DNA of 64,000 nucleotides from Macrotrachela quadricornifera (lineage: Eukaryota; Rotifera; Eurotatoria; Philodinida; Philodinidae). Below, in pieces: positions 46,004-57,248 of the stretch. Below the pieces are notes generated by a model. The model had not been told where the DNA came from and did not search any database. It saw only the letters and a program-made list of their open reading frames with translations. The stretch is taken from positions 319,167-383,166 of the forward strand of contig JAJEKB010020913.1 of NCBI GenBank assembly GCA_022393335.1. The letters are read 5' to 3'. Within the stretch, counting starts at the first letter, position 1. The number at the start of each line of letters is the position of its first letter. The position numbers and the translations under genes are program-made.

Positions 46004-47167
46004 ATGGACAGAAAATCCTTTTGGAATTATGACCCACAAGAGCTATATGCCGCAGAAAAAGACCTAGGATCCTTCATCATTTTTCGACTGAATGATCCCA
46101 ATCGTGTTGACCCAGGCAATTCTATCAACTACACCGCCGACAACTGCAGATTTTTTGTGGGCCTTCAAAGAATAGCTCAACGCGTTTTCATATTCGAAGA
46201 TGCTCAAAGATGCGTTGATTGCCTACGATCAGTTAAAAAGAATAAAGTTATTTTGATTATATCACGAGATGAACTATTGGACGATAAAATGATCGAGATT
46301 TTCATCAGTTTTCGGCATGTGGTCGGCGTTTATGATTGTGGATATGATCAATGCTGGAGAAAACATTGGAGAACAATCGATCCATTCGTAGACCTGGAGA
46401 TGTCAGTTCGCACGTTGCCACTCTCTACGCTTGCAACGCCAATGAATGAATTTGAAGAATTGAGTCAAACATTTATCATGAACCAATTACTTATCAAACT
46501 GCTACTCGATATTCCGGGCACGTGTCAAGGAAAAGAAGACTTTGTTAACTATTGCCTTCAGAAATACGTTGAGAACGAATCGTACATAAAAGACATTCGC
46601 GAGTTTGAAGCCACTTATACATCCGATCAAGCTATCTACTGGTACACAAAACCTTCATTTTTCTTTCGAATTGTTCGACAAGCGTGTGCTTCAAATGACC
46701 TAAAACTTATCTTTAAGATTCGCTTTTTCCTCTCTGATCTCCAGTTTCAATTGAAAAAAATATATGACGAACAAGAGGCAACTTTATTGGCGAAAAGGCT
46801 CGTGCATATTTGGCGAGGTAAACCAACTATGAAAGCAGAAATTGACCATTTTGAGAAAAACAAGAACAATGTGCTCATCACAAACTCTTTTATGTCTACG
46901 ACCACTGACAAAAATGTGGCCAACATGTTTGCCGGTGATGGGAATGTTGAAGCACAAGATAAAGTATCAGTTATGTTCTCGATAAAAATTGATACAAAAA
47001 AGAAACTCTTGAGTCCTATTGCATTCATTGGTCAGCAAAGTTTCTTATCAGACGAGACGGAAGTGTTACTGCCTATTGGATGTTTCTTCCGTGTGACTTC
47101 AATCAAAAAAGTCGAGGTAACGATAAAGACATTTTACTCGTTTTCAGACATGTTTTATGTAGGTTAA
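46004..47167 (+). CDS. NAD:arginine ADP-ribosyltransferase (R-S-ExE type)
   Basis: 387 codons, single exon. Residues about 45-120 form the N-terminal region found with this family in bdelloids (VFIFEDAQRCVDC, VILIISRDEL, VVGVYDCGYD). An alpha-helical linker follows (TFIMNQLLIKLLLDIP, AIYWYTKPSFFFRIVRQA). The catalytic domain shows all three motifs in order: Arg in LVHIWRGKP (about 268), the S-T-T strand in NSFMSTTTD (about 301) and E-x-E in FLSDETEVLLP (about 350). It would transfer ADP-ribose from NAD to arginine side chains. No signal peptide is present, so an intracellular place is likely. The target is unknown. Confidence 0.88.
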   Translation: MDRKSFWNYDPQELYAAEKDLGSFIIFRLNDPNRVDPGNSINYTADNCRFFVGLQRIAQRVFIFEDAQRCVDCLRSVKKNKVILIISRDELLDDKMIEIFISFRHVVGVYDCGYDQCWRKHWRTIDPFVDLEMSVRTLPLSTLATPMNEFEELSQTFIMNQLLIKLLLDIPGTCQGKEDFVNYCLQKYVENESYIKDIREFEATYTSDQAIYWYTKPSFFFRIVRQACASNDLKLIFKIRFFLSDLQFQLKKIYDEQEATLLAKRLVHIWRGKPTMKAEIDHFEKNKNNVLITNSFMSTTTDKNVANMFAGDGNVEAQDKVSVMFSIKIDTKKKLLSPIAFIGQQSFLSDETEVLLPIGCFFRVTSIKKVEVTIKTFYSFSDMFYVG

Positions 47168-47183
47168 TCAATATAATATTGAG

Positions 47184-47456
47184 TTGTCTAGAGGACAACA
47201 AGAAGAAAAACTACAACAGGAGTTTTTTGATAACTACCTTCTAAAGCACACTGGCATCACGAATCCATTCCTAGCCATGATAAAGTTTTTGGAAGGTGTT
47301 GACGGCGGTAAGTATGTCACTGAATACTGCGACCTGATGGCTGCGGAGCTTTCGTCCGTGAATCCTCAAATATCTGCTCAACTCCAAAACGGAGGTCATG
47401 ATGATGATCAACATTTTCAATTTCAAAATACACACATTCATGTGATGGTACGTTGA
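47184..47456 (+). CDS. Open frame without ATG directly after the ADP-ribosyltransferase
   Basis: 90 codons beginning at TTG. It reads QQEEKLQQEFFDNYLLKHTG, then FLEGVDGGKYVTEYCDLMAAEL, a helical amphipathic segment. It lies 17 bp past the ADP-ribosyltransferase stop in another frame. It could be a spliced 3' exon of that gene, a gene remnant or chance. No family recognised. Confidence 0.3.
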   Translation: MSRGQQEEKLQQEFFDNYLLKHTGITNPFLAMIKFLEGVDGGKYVTEYCDLMAAELSSVNPQISAQLQNGGHDDDQHFQFQNTHIHVMVR

Positions 47457-49545
47457 CCATAATAAGTAAATTTCTTTTTACGTCCAAAAGAAGGAAGTTT
47501 TGTGGAGCACGCATACTAAACAGTGCTAAAGTTCAGAACAAGATAGTTGGGCTGCCTCTTAAACGCAAGGTCAAGGATCAGCGAGTGCATTTAAGGTTCA
47601 GTAACTATAGTACCGGCTAAAAAAATATCTCTCTTAAATCTCAGGCACCATACATGCGAAAGATATGAAAACTTGTATGCATATACATCACAATGAACAT
47701 AAGTCAATGGTACCATTCCTACTCAAAACTGCCGTATCACATATGAGCTATGCTGAGTGATAGTTATTCTTACTTTAAGCTTCATAAGCTTGGAAGCGAG
47801 GGATCTTAAAGCTGAGTCAACCCCTCATTATGTGGCTTCGTCTTCCAGCTATATACACTACGAATTTCATTAAAGTCCTTCAATTCATTCAATAAGCATG
47901 ACGATTTTACTGTAATATCGGGAGTGTAAAAACCATCTACGACACTTTGAAAACTCATAGCTCCACGATAATTGAACGAATCTAGCTCACACTTTTACAG
48001 CAACATTACCACAGTTGGGCACCGTTGCCTACGAGTTTCAAAAGCGAATCGTGTACTACAGAAACATAGTATACTGAAGATAATCGTGTTATAGCCGGGA
48101 ATTCTTACATAACATTATTAGAACAAACAAACTCATTTGGGGAAGGAGAGATCATCGCTTGAGCTTCAGTTCTATGTAAAAACATCCAGAATTAATCATC
48201 TATCAGATCAGAAACAGTAGACATTTTCGTCGTAACACCCTTGATAATGATGCGAATCATGCAAAACATTCTCATTTAGGATTTACGATTTACTGTCTCG
48301 GGTGGATTATTCAGCTTTATAATCATTTTGCCAGCGTCATGGAGTCTCTTCAGTGTTGGAATACTTATTTTAAATGGAATCATTGGGTTGATATTTGCTT
48401 TTATATTGCCCTCAATGATTAGAACTATTTTTTCTACACGAACCGTCGAAAGTATAATTCTCATATTAATAGGGATCCTTGTGATGCTGTTTTTGGTGCT
48501 GCTTCTACTATGAACTGAATAAAACTTTGTACTTTTTAATTGTATTTATAACTATGCGTTTTCCCAATAGAAACTTGGTTATTTTTGAAGTATTTTTTCT
48601 CCAGTGGCAGATTCAGGTGACGAGAAGGTCGATCGGCTCTTCCTTCGGAACAGTTCCTGATTTTTTCGAGCAGAAACGAACGAACAATGAGTTTAAACTA
48701 CGTTGGGTGAATCCTAAAAAATAATTTTTTTCCTTAATCTCTTTACCCTTCAAAAAGTGTCTTCTCACGTCTCAAATTCATACGTTCACCACTGTTACTC
48801 TGCGGTTTCCAACATATGTTATTTGTTAATGAATCGAATCAATACCGAAAATATTAAAAAATATATATTTACACATGAGATAGTGCGTGGACTGATGGAA
48901 ATTTCTCTTGCAGCATATGTAAGGGCGCGCATCACTCTCGAGGAGGCATTGCACGTAAGCCACACGCACTATATGCAGAACGTTGTTCAACCAGTGTGAT
49001 GAATTTGGCTGATATTTTTACCGTAGATAGATCAAATCAAGTTGGGAAGAAAATGAAAATTTAAGTTGAAACGGATGGGCCAATCTTGAAGTATCATTGC
49101 TACAAGTTTGACCATTTCTCGGTTTTTGAAGCACTTTTTTAGCAATTTTTTCATTAAATTGACATTTTCTCGAGATCGATATGAGTTAGAACTGAGATTT
49201 TATTTACCAAAGACACTTTTTCTCATGGCCTATCTTTTCATGAAATTGGAATTATTCGTTGATTGGAAAATTTTTCTACTGAAATGTATGGACTTAGAGC
49301 TTCGTATATAGGGCAAGTTGGGCAGGTCATCCATCTAACCAAAAAACTAAAAAATTTCATTTAAATGGTTATTTTCAAAATTTTCATCAAAAAAATTGCA
49401 TGACTTTACTTCTCTTAAAAATTACTAAAATCATTCTATTATTCTCATTCTATGATTTTGATTACCTCAGAAAAATCAAAATTATTTACATTATTTTCAT
49501 TCTTTTTGCACCAGTTTCATTCCATGACTTGGATTATCTGAGAAT
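47457..49545. other. Intergenic with two weak open frames
   Basis: 48328-48513 encodes a very hydrophobic stretch (LFSVGILILNGIIGLIFAFI, then ILILIGILVMLFLVLLLL). It has two membrane-like helices and may be the last exon of a decayed membrane protein. 48757-48999 gives 80 residues with no domain. From 49080 on, ATTTTCATNNAATTG-like and CATTCTATGACTTTGAT-like segments recur irregularly. Confidence 0.35.
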
Positions 49546-49936
49546 TGGCATGCACAGAATCCGAACTCAGGTTCGGGGTTCGAGACCGAGCGGTCTACGC
49601 TCAGGTTCTGGTTCAGGTGCTATCCAACCGATTTAGATAGTGTTGAATATTTATGTAGCTGTCTTAGAGGTTTTGAAGCATATAAAAGATCATGTGAAGC
49701 ACAGAACGGTTCGATCGGGTTCGGGTTCGGCTACTTTTGAACATTGTAAAAATTTTTCTAGGAGGTCCATACGTCTTTAGTTTTTGGATTACTGTTTACA
49801 TTGTTTGTAGACCTTTCATAATTAACCATGAAACCATTTCTTTTGACTTACCGTTATCTCTTTTATAAAATAACTCAAAAATGACTGAACTCAGGACCGA
49901 ACCCAAACCCGAACGTTTGGGTTCGATGCACGCCTA
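49546..49936. mobile_element. hAT-type MITE, 391 bp, with GGTTCGGGTTCG stems
   Basis: The ends TGGCATGCACAGAATCCGAAC and the complement of TAGGCGTGCATCGAACCCAAA are related inverted repeats. They are flanked by an identical 9-bp sequence TCTGAGAAT (49537-49545 and 49937-49945), so the target duplication is 8-9 bp. Subterminal stems are built from GGTTCGG repeats. No coding sequence. Confidence 0.75.
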
Positions 49937-50208
49937 TCTGAGAATATCAGAATCATTACATTCGTTTTGATTACTTTTGTATCATTTTCATCGAATGACT
50001 TTGATATAAAATGCATCATCTGTCATGAGATTTTTTAAAAATTCACCAGGAAAATGATGAATTTAGAGTCTATGTCGACATCTGTCTTAACAAATACCGT
50101 TTCCAATGTTTTCGAGAGAGAACTCTATGTGTTAGAACACACAAAATCTCGAGCCCTAGCTTTCTAGCAGGAATAATTAACTTTATTACTCCGCCCATAT
50201 AATTTAAA

Positions 50209-50410
50209 CATGGCAAAAAGCGATGACTTTCATGTAAGAGTCATCATTTTCATGAATATAAGTTTTGAAAACAGGGCATGCCGTTCACGAAACATCTAAG
50301 ATTATGTCGCTTTCATCATCTGAAATCGCATTTTTTTGATTTTCGTCATCATTTTTCTTCAAGAAAAATTTCATGAAAATGATGTAAATTACATCATGCC
50401 TTGCCGTGTT
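50209..50410. repeat. Small inverted repeat
   Basis: ACATGGCAAAAAGC and GCCTTGCCGTGT lie at the ends, and CATCATTTTCATGAA with its complement lies nearer the centre. About 200 bp, diverged. Confidence 0.6.
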
Positions 50411-50435
50411 CTGATTACATGGATGACAATACTCA

Positions 50436-50641
50436 TAAGTTAAAAGAAAGGCAGTTACACCCCCACACTATTTGCTGAATTATTCGATTTAAAAATGAAT
50501 GTAAGTGTATGCACGGCGAGACATGTAGTAATAATAGATGAAGAGGCCTTAAGCAAGCCTTCTATATTTCTTCTGTCATTTTCTGACATGGCAAGTTTCC
50601 AGTATAGACATTTTCCGATCAATGCCGAATACTACTGCTAG
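50436..50641 (+). mobile_element. Second Helitron-like 3' end
   Basis: It is a diverged copy of 43460-43662 in the same orientation, sharing GTATGCACGGC-AGACA, GTAGTAATAATAG and the terminal CTAG then T. Its hairpin has decayed (CCGATCAATGCCGAA). Confidence 0.5.
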
Positions 50642-51014
50642 TAATATTATATATCTCTTTTTGTTTTAAATCTAAAAAAAATAAATGAAAATAATAAACA
50701 GTAAAATATGTTGAAAATCTATATATTTTCAAATATAATAATTAATAATGGTGATCAAATTCATCAATATTTCTCGATACAAATATTTTTATGATCAAGA
50801 CGTAGAAAATGTATTGCTATACATTTAATCAAATAAATTTGATTATGATTCAAATTATTTCTAAATAAAAACAAGATAAAATGTTTCTTCGTTTCTTGAA
50901 GGAGGAAGACAGCAGTAACTCACGAACAAATTATAAATTCTTGATCATATTGAGATTTTTTCATTGCATCAATTAATTTAGATAATAATGAATGAAGATT
51001 ATCTAATTCTTCTA
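50642..51014. other. AT-rich spacer
   Basis: No gene. Confidence 0.4.
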
Positions 51015-51335
51015 TTAATTCATTTTTTCATCATCAGATAAATTATTCCAATCAATTTTCATACAATGAAACATATCACGAACAATACAAGTAATACTCG
51101 AGTTGCTTTTGGAAGAATTAAAACTCAAATCAATCATTTTTCTATATAAATATTTTATTGACATTGGTCTTGTATTATTTGGTTGTATAACATCTTGTAA
51201 ATAACCACGAAATTCTTCAATTAATCCGCAATTATACAATGTAATTCCATCAAACATAAGTTTACGTTTTTTATCTAGGTTTTCTTTCTCTTTTGCTTCA
51301 CATGATTCTTCGATTAATTCACAAGTATGAGATTA
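51015..51335 (-). CDS. 3' exon of an unidentified gene
   Basis: The frame is open from about 51335 with no stop until TAA at 51015. It contains CELIEESCEAKEKENLDKKR, an internal Met at 51257 (MFDGITLYNCGLIEEFRGYL), KYLYRKMIDLSF and MKIDWNNLSDDEK. The composition is protein-like, with charged helical segments. A stop lies just upstream and no clear acceptor was found, so this is a fragment. No family recognised. Confidence 0.35.
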
Positions 51336-51782
51336 TTGAAGAAATAACCCAGGTCCATCGTTTCGATCCTTGGAAACGACTAAAATACAGCGTATTTCGC
51401 ACCAATCCGCTAGCTCGTTCTGCGAGTCATTTTTTTCGCTAGCAAATGGCCATCGTTTTTCGCCGTTTTCTTTGACATGGGAAACGTTCATATTGATCAC
51501 GAATGATTTTAACTGTTATTACTGGTGATGAATCAGATGAAAAAAGTTGACGAAGAGTTTCATTAGGAAAAACTGGCGATTTCTTTTATGATCATTGATG
51601 TTTCAAAGTTGGCCCGATAAATTGTTTTAATATATTCTAAATTATAAAAATAAATATTTATTATTACAATCAAAAATCAAAGAAATTCTAATTAAATAAA
51701 ATTTAATATAAATATGAATAATTAAATTTCTTAAATAAGCATCTTTCATTAGAATAATAATATATTTCTATTTTGAAGTATA
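51336..51782. other. Spacer
   Basis: A short GC-richer patch (51340-51480) contains GCTAGC twice and CATCGTTT repeats, perhaps a MITE remnant. No gene. Confidence 0.35.
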
Positions 51783-52512
51783 CAGGGCGCGTAAAAACGG
51801 TTTTCTAGTGGGGTAACACTATAATTTCAAATATTGTACATAACTAATTTATACCAAATTGAAGAACGTCGAAAATAGAATTTTTTCATACTAAATTGTA
51901 AGAGTTATTATAAAAACTTTTTGACATCGAACTTAAGAAATTTTGCACTTTCTTGGCACAAAAAAACTAAGGTCTCGGTAATACCAAAGTAGATTTCAGT
52001 ATTTTCTTTTCGTATTTTTACATGATTGCATAATGCTCGTCAAGCTCTATAACATTACAAAACCATTTGGAAATTGCTAAAAAATGGTAAAAATCTCATT
52101 TTTTTCACCAACAGACACGTTTCAAAATCTAATCGCTAGATGCAGCATGAAAAATTGCATTTAGTGGTTAGCTTTGGAAACGTGTCTGTTGGTAAAAATA
52201 TTGAAAAATCGAATGTTTTTCTCTCAACTGAAAAAAAAATGAGTTTTTTACCATTTTTTAGCAATTTTCAAATGGTTTTTGTAATTTATTTTACCTCAGA
52301 AGTTTGACTTAAAAAATTTTTAATATATGGAATTTTGTGGAGCTCGACAAGCACTATGCAATCATGTAAAAATATGAAAAGAAAATACTGAAATCCATTT
52401 TGGCATTACCGAGACCTTAGTTTTTTTAAGCCAAAAAAGTTTAAAATTTTTTAAGTTCGACATCAAAAAGTTTTAATAACTGTTACAATTTAATATGAAA
52501 AAATTCTATATG
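51783..52512. mobile_element. Palindromic element with CAGGGCG left end, right end truncated
   Basis: The left end CAGGGCGCGTAAAAACGG follows TA. The arms pair through TTTTTGACATCGAACTTAAGAAATTTT, CTTGTCGAGCTC and TTGGAAATTGCTAAAAAATGG, around a centre near 52145. The outermost 110 bp of the right arm are missing. Same architecture as 11388-12319 and 40868-41717. Confidence 0.75.
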
Positions 52513-53019
52513 CATCTGTTTATCGAAAGATTTATTCTTCTAATCTTAACTAAATTGAATGAACAGAGAAAAAAACATCTCAAAATATTTTTTTAATCAA
52601 TTAAAAATAAAAACCTCATGTTATACATCTGAATTATGTAACTAATTAATAATTTATTCAATAGCATATTTCTATTTTATAATATTTCATTATGCAAATG
52701 GCATTATTAATATGAAGCTTACTTACCAATCTACCGCTTGATATCATCTGACACAAAATATAAATGTTTAAAATAAAATTTACCAGAAAAAAATAATTTT
52801 CGAATTATAAATAACAAAACATATTCTTTAACGATTGAATGAAGAAATGGATTAAAGCTTTGTTTTGTTTTTCTTACTGATAATTCTAATCATAAGAAAA
52901 ATTTATCGAATATTTTAACTTTCATGCTTTCTCTCGTGATAGGTTATATAATTTCATCCAATCTAAAATTTTAAAAAAGGCTAGAGATTACTCTTATAGT
53001 ATCATTAATACAATCAAAA
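52513..53019. other. AT-rich spacer
   Basis: No gene. Confidence 0.4.
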
Positions 53020-53615
53020 TTAATATCGACGTCATAAGTCAAGGCAGATGAATACTTTTTGAATAACTTTCGATAAGAGTGAGCTAGCGAGCATTGGTTA
53101 TCACCAGTCAAAAGGGACGACATTAGGTCGTCTTTTTCACCAATATTATATAGCACAAAATCATTTTAAAATCAAATATTTTTTCAAAACATTGAAAAAA
53201 CGCACTAAAATTATCTGTGGTTCACGTGAAATTTTGACAAAAAAGTAAGAAAATTTGATTAAAAATTAAGAGAAATTCTTACTTTTCGTAGAAGTAAATA
53301 AAAAATCTGATTTGCTTAAGATTAAAATGCATGAAGATGATCATTCAGATTATAACTTAAACAATAGATTGCAGAACCTTCTATCCAAATCACATATCAA
53401 AACTAAAAATTCCTTGAAACAACAGGATACTTTCATAAATTTTTTGCAGTATTCTCCAAAAATGACGGATTTTAATATGATTTCCTTTTATACAATACTG
53501 GTGTAAAAGATATCCTAGTGTCGTCTCTTTCGATTGGTAGAAATTGCAGCTCGCTAGCTTGTTCTTATCGAAAGTTATTCAAAAACCGTCCACTTGGCCT
53601 GACTTTTGGCGCCAA
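53020..53615. repeat. Inverted-repeat element, about 595 bp
   Basis: The arms share TTTTTGAATAACTTTCGATAAGA, GAGCTAGCGAG and ACGACA-TAGG in opposite orientations, with the unpaired middle at 53170-53480. Short ORFs inside are not genes. Confidence 0.75.
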
Positions 53616-54388
53616 TATCACTTTATTTGTTTTTTTTTATCATTTGTGACGAAAATAGATATTGCTTTTAGGATTTCTGAAGAACAGAATACTTTTTATT
53701 GATTAATGAAATCAGAACTAATAAGACTAAAGCAATTTCTATCTTAATGGATAAAATCAATGGCTCTCATTAACATACAAAAAGAATAATCGTATCACAT
53801 AAGAAAGTTAATCTAGACTCATTTTTCCAATCTTGACCAAATTTAACGCCGTCTAAAACTTAAGATTTTCAAAAAAATGCTCTTCCTTTTGTCTATTTAA
53901 TCCATTTGATACTTCTCTTTTATCTGCTAATATTATCTTTCAATCTTTAATCAATGAACTTTTGTTTAAGAAATGGCAAACTAGTGTAGTTTATGAACAA
54001 CACTATACAATATGTGCTTTTCTTTCTGGTACTTATATATTCGATGGACAGATTAGTTTAACATATACTATACTCATGATAATAGGTCTTTATTATTTGA
54101 TAGGACGTCATCGACAGCCAGTAGAACAAGCCGTAACAGTAGTTGATGTAAAAATTTAAAATCAAAATAGTATTATGCGACTAAGGAATGATTCGGTTAA
54201 TAAAACAGTATAAAACGGATTCTTTAACATAGAATGGATATTTCAATAAGATTACTAAAAAAATGAAATTGATAAATAATGACAGTAATATTTTTGTACA
54301 ATAGTTAATATCTCAAGTTCTATTGTATAAATATATAGTAGAATGTTTCCCCTATCATAATGCATATGACAACTCTATATTGGATTTA
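53616..54388. other. Spacer with one weak open frame
   Basis: 53962-54159 (65 residues) includes one hydrophobic stretch (YTILMIIGLYYLIG). It continues upstream without an ATG (LLSANIIFQSLINELLFKKW), so it may be a fragment of a membrane protein exon. No family recognised. Confidence 0.3.
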
Positions 54389-55710
54389 ATTCTAAGAGTC
54401 TTTTGGGGAACAAATCTATAATATAGTGGTTAAGCAAATATATGACTATCCATTGTCTAATGTTTGGGTACACACCGGAAATTTCCAAGTTTTTCATTTT
54501 TCTCTCTGTCATGACATTTTCTGATATCATGCTCTAGAATACTCCATTTTGCCAATATATGTAGAATAAGAGATCCGTCGCCTTTAGTCAATTTATTCAG
54601 TTATTTCGTTCGTTTGCGTTAGTTTTCTCGTGCAAATAAACAAACTCTTTAAAATCGTGGTTTTTGTTCAATATTGTACTGAATCGGAAATTGCCATAAA
54701 ATTTAATTTCAAATTTCAACTTTCAAAAAGCTGTTAAACATGACTAATAAGTTTAATCAATACTACATTAAAGTTCGGGTTATGTTGATAATAGATTTAA
54801 AAGCACTCTACGAACACCTTACGGAAGTATTAGGACCTGACTCTTCCTCATATCCAACAGTCAGTAGATGGAAAAAAATATCTTTGTGAAGGGAAGGAGA
54901 CGTCAATTTACAGATAAAAATATTGAATGCGTTCAACAAGTTATCGAAGATAATCCACAGTCAATTTATGATGGTTTTATAGCTTAGAATTCTCTCTCTT
55001 ATCGTACAATAGAATGAATTATCTTTGATCGTCTAAAGATGAGAAAAGTTACATTACAGAAGTCAAGCAATGTCGCTAAGATTATTAAAAATAAATCACC
55101 AAAGGCCATTGTTTATCGAAATAAATTTGAAACAAAAAGTTTGTTTTGCTTATTCTCTAAATCACGTTCCTTATTTTTTACATACCGTAAATAAAGACAA
55201 ATATCGTACCACAACTATTGCATTAAAAATTGTTACAAGTCTCTACCAGCACTGGAATATGCAAGCAAGAAAAATCATTAGTCACAAAGTGTATCGAGTT
55301 GCTTCATCACAATAGCCGTTCTCATAATCATTGGAATGTTATTAATTATTCAACAGAAGAAGGTATCGAAGTAATGCCACATTCTCCATATTCACTAAAT
55401 CTTGCACCGTCTAAGTTTTGGCAAAATGATTATAACAAGAGCAAGTTGGCTGCTCATGCAACCAAAATATCATTAACTCAGGAGGTATTCCCGGTAGTGG
55501 AGAATATTCCAGAAAAGAGTTTTCCAAAACTGTTGACAAATTATTACAAAGGATGGAAGTTTATATAAACAAAAATGGAGATTATCTCGAACGTTTAATA
55601 AAGTAAAACTAAATATAGCGCTCTTTTGTTATACTTCTATTTAATTGTTGTCAAATCTTTTATTCAGTGTCAAATATTATCGATCTTCTATCTAAAAAGA
55701 CTCTTAGAAT
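54389..55710 (+). mobile_element. mariner element with intact ends, decayed inside
   Basis: The 16-bp ends ATTCTAAGAGTCTTTT and AAAAGACTCTTAGAAT are perfect inverted repeats flanked by TA on both sides (54387-54388 and 55711-55712). The element is 1322 bp and carries a transposase relic in forward orientation. It is of mariner size and structure. Confidence 0.85.
54740..55568 (+). pseudogene. mariner transposase, degraded
   Basis: The N-terminal helix-turn-helix part is readable: YYIKVRVMLIIDLKALYEHL, then SSYPTVSRWKK, with a stop soon after. Middle blocks survive in shifted frames. Near the end the HDNA-type motif reads LLHHNSRSH (Asp to His), and the last catalytic Asp in the APSDF-type motif reads Lys (PYSLNLAPSKFW). 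At least two of the three catalytic residues are therefore gone. It is an old, inactive copy. Confidence 0.8.
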
Positions 55711-55712
55711 TA

Positions 55713-56133
55713 CATCGAATATAAAGTTATTATATACATTATGATAAATGAGGTATTCTATTATGTATCTATGCAATTGGACTTTCAATATAAACTATCT
55801 TACAAAATTTGAAATGTTATGATTAGACCTTTTGGTTGATCCTAAGTAATTATTGTTGTAGAGGAGGATTAAACCCACTTGATGTTATTCTAAAAACCAT
55901 TAAAATCAGAAACTCATATATGAAATCGATTACCGCTGTATGATTGGCTAAAAGGATGAACTGAAGCAGATTTTCTTCATGGAGCACTATCTGATGAATT
56001 TTATATCTGGGCTGCTATTTTTATAATAAAGTTTACTTGCAAGAGATTACTTTGGATTGTCAAAGATAAAGGTAAATCTTGAACTGGTCAATACTTTTGT
56101 GATATAAATATGACTCAAAACTTATTCCCTTTC
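55713..56133. other. Spacer
   Basis: No gene supported. Confidence 0.4.
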
Positions 56134-56137
56134 TTAA

Positions 56138-56225
56138 TCAATCGACTACGATGTAGTTCACCGATGGGCCACGCTACAGTTTAACAAGAAACTGTATAGA
56201 AAAGCAGTTTCTTTTGTTGTTTTCT
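56138..56225. mobile_element. Truncated 3' end of the piggyBac family
   Basis: TTAA (56134-56137) is followed by a diverged end (CAATCGACTACGATGTAG), the palindrome position (TTCACCGATGGGCC) and AACAAGAAACTGTATAGAAA. All line up with the same end of the copies at 24448 and 59873. The remainder of the element is absent. Confidence 0.6.
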
Positions 56226-57127
56226 TAAGACCTCTTCCTAAAAATCGACTTTTTAAAAAAATTTGTGCAATTTCTTGTAATTTTTCAGTTTTTAAACATT
56301 CATTAATATATGAGATCAGTATGAACAATATTTTACTAACATTATCTTAGCAACCTATCATTTCAGAGTTACATACTTCATGAAAACAAACTAAAAGAAA
56401 GAATTATTAATTAAAAAATCCGTTTTCTTACGATTAAAACCGTTTTGGAGTTACTTTATCGATCCTTTACATTATGTTCTCAATAGAAACTTTGTAGATT
56501 GTCTTTTGGCAAAACTCGTTCTTACAATTATAAGATCTTATTAACACGAGTTATAAAAAGTGCGGAAGATCAAGAAATTTTTCTACAATAAAATCTATTC
56601 AGTAAAATTTCCTTGTGTATCACTTCTTACCTTGCTCTAGCCATACACTTTCTATACTGCTGAAAATTCGAACACGTTCTCGTTATGAAAAAGCTTATTC
56701 ATTAGTGATAGAAACGTATTTTCGAGAATACGCATCAAGCCGAGTCTTATGAAACATGGTCGATGTGAATGAGGACGGAAATTTATTATAAAAGAAATGC
56801 AAAAGTATTGACTCTTATTCCAGTTCCATGTGTGTGTGCATCGTATCATATTCTATTTATCAAAGCTTAGAAGAAGCTTTCCATCCGGATTTACAGTTCG
56901 TAAAAACACTGTCAACATGTATTCAACAGCTTATTCCATAGACTATTTCTTTCTGAATGTATTTACTATACATGTATTGGACGAAAAAAGCATAACAATG
57001 AGGAATTGTCATTTAGACTCTTAGAAAATACGACTGTTTTAGGAGACTTGATAAAGACCCGGGATCTTCTAATGCATTGGAGGTCTTTATAAAATATTTT
57101 TTTATTTTTAGTTAAAGAAAAAAAGAA
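56226..57127. other. Spacer upstream of SRPBCC paralogue B
   Basis: No gene or strong repeat. Confidence 0.4.
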
Positions 57128-57146
57128 GCGTCATCTATATAAATAA
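57128..57146 (+). promoter_or_regulatory. Core promoter block GCGTCATCTATATAAATAA
   Basis: The counterpart of 39607-39627, here 103 bp before the ATG. It combines CGTCA with a TATA box. Confidence 0.65.
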
Positions 57147-57248
57147 GACAGAATATGTTTGTATTTTATTGGATAAATAAATAAACCCATATAGTATAAG
57201 TAAAGTATGGGTTTATTTACGACATATCATTGTTGAATAAAGGTAAAA

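Noticed and set aside
47184..47456. Simple read-through of the ADP-ribosyltransferase into the next frame
   Set aside because: The frames differ and the only intron-like piece between them (about 21 bp) is too short for splicing.
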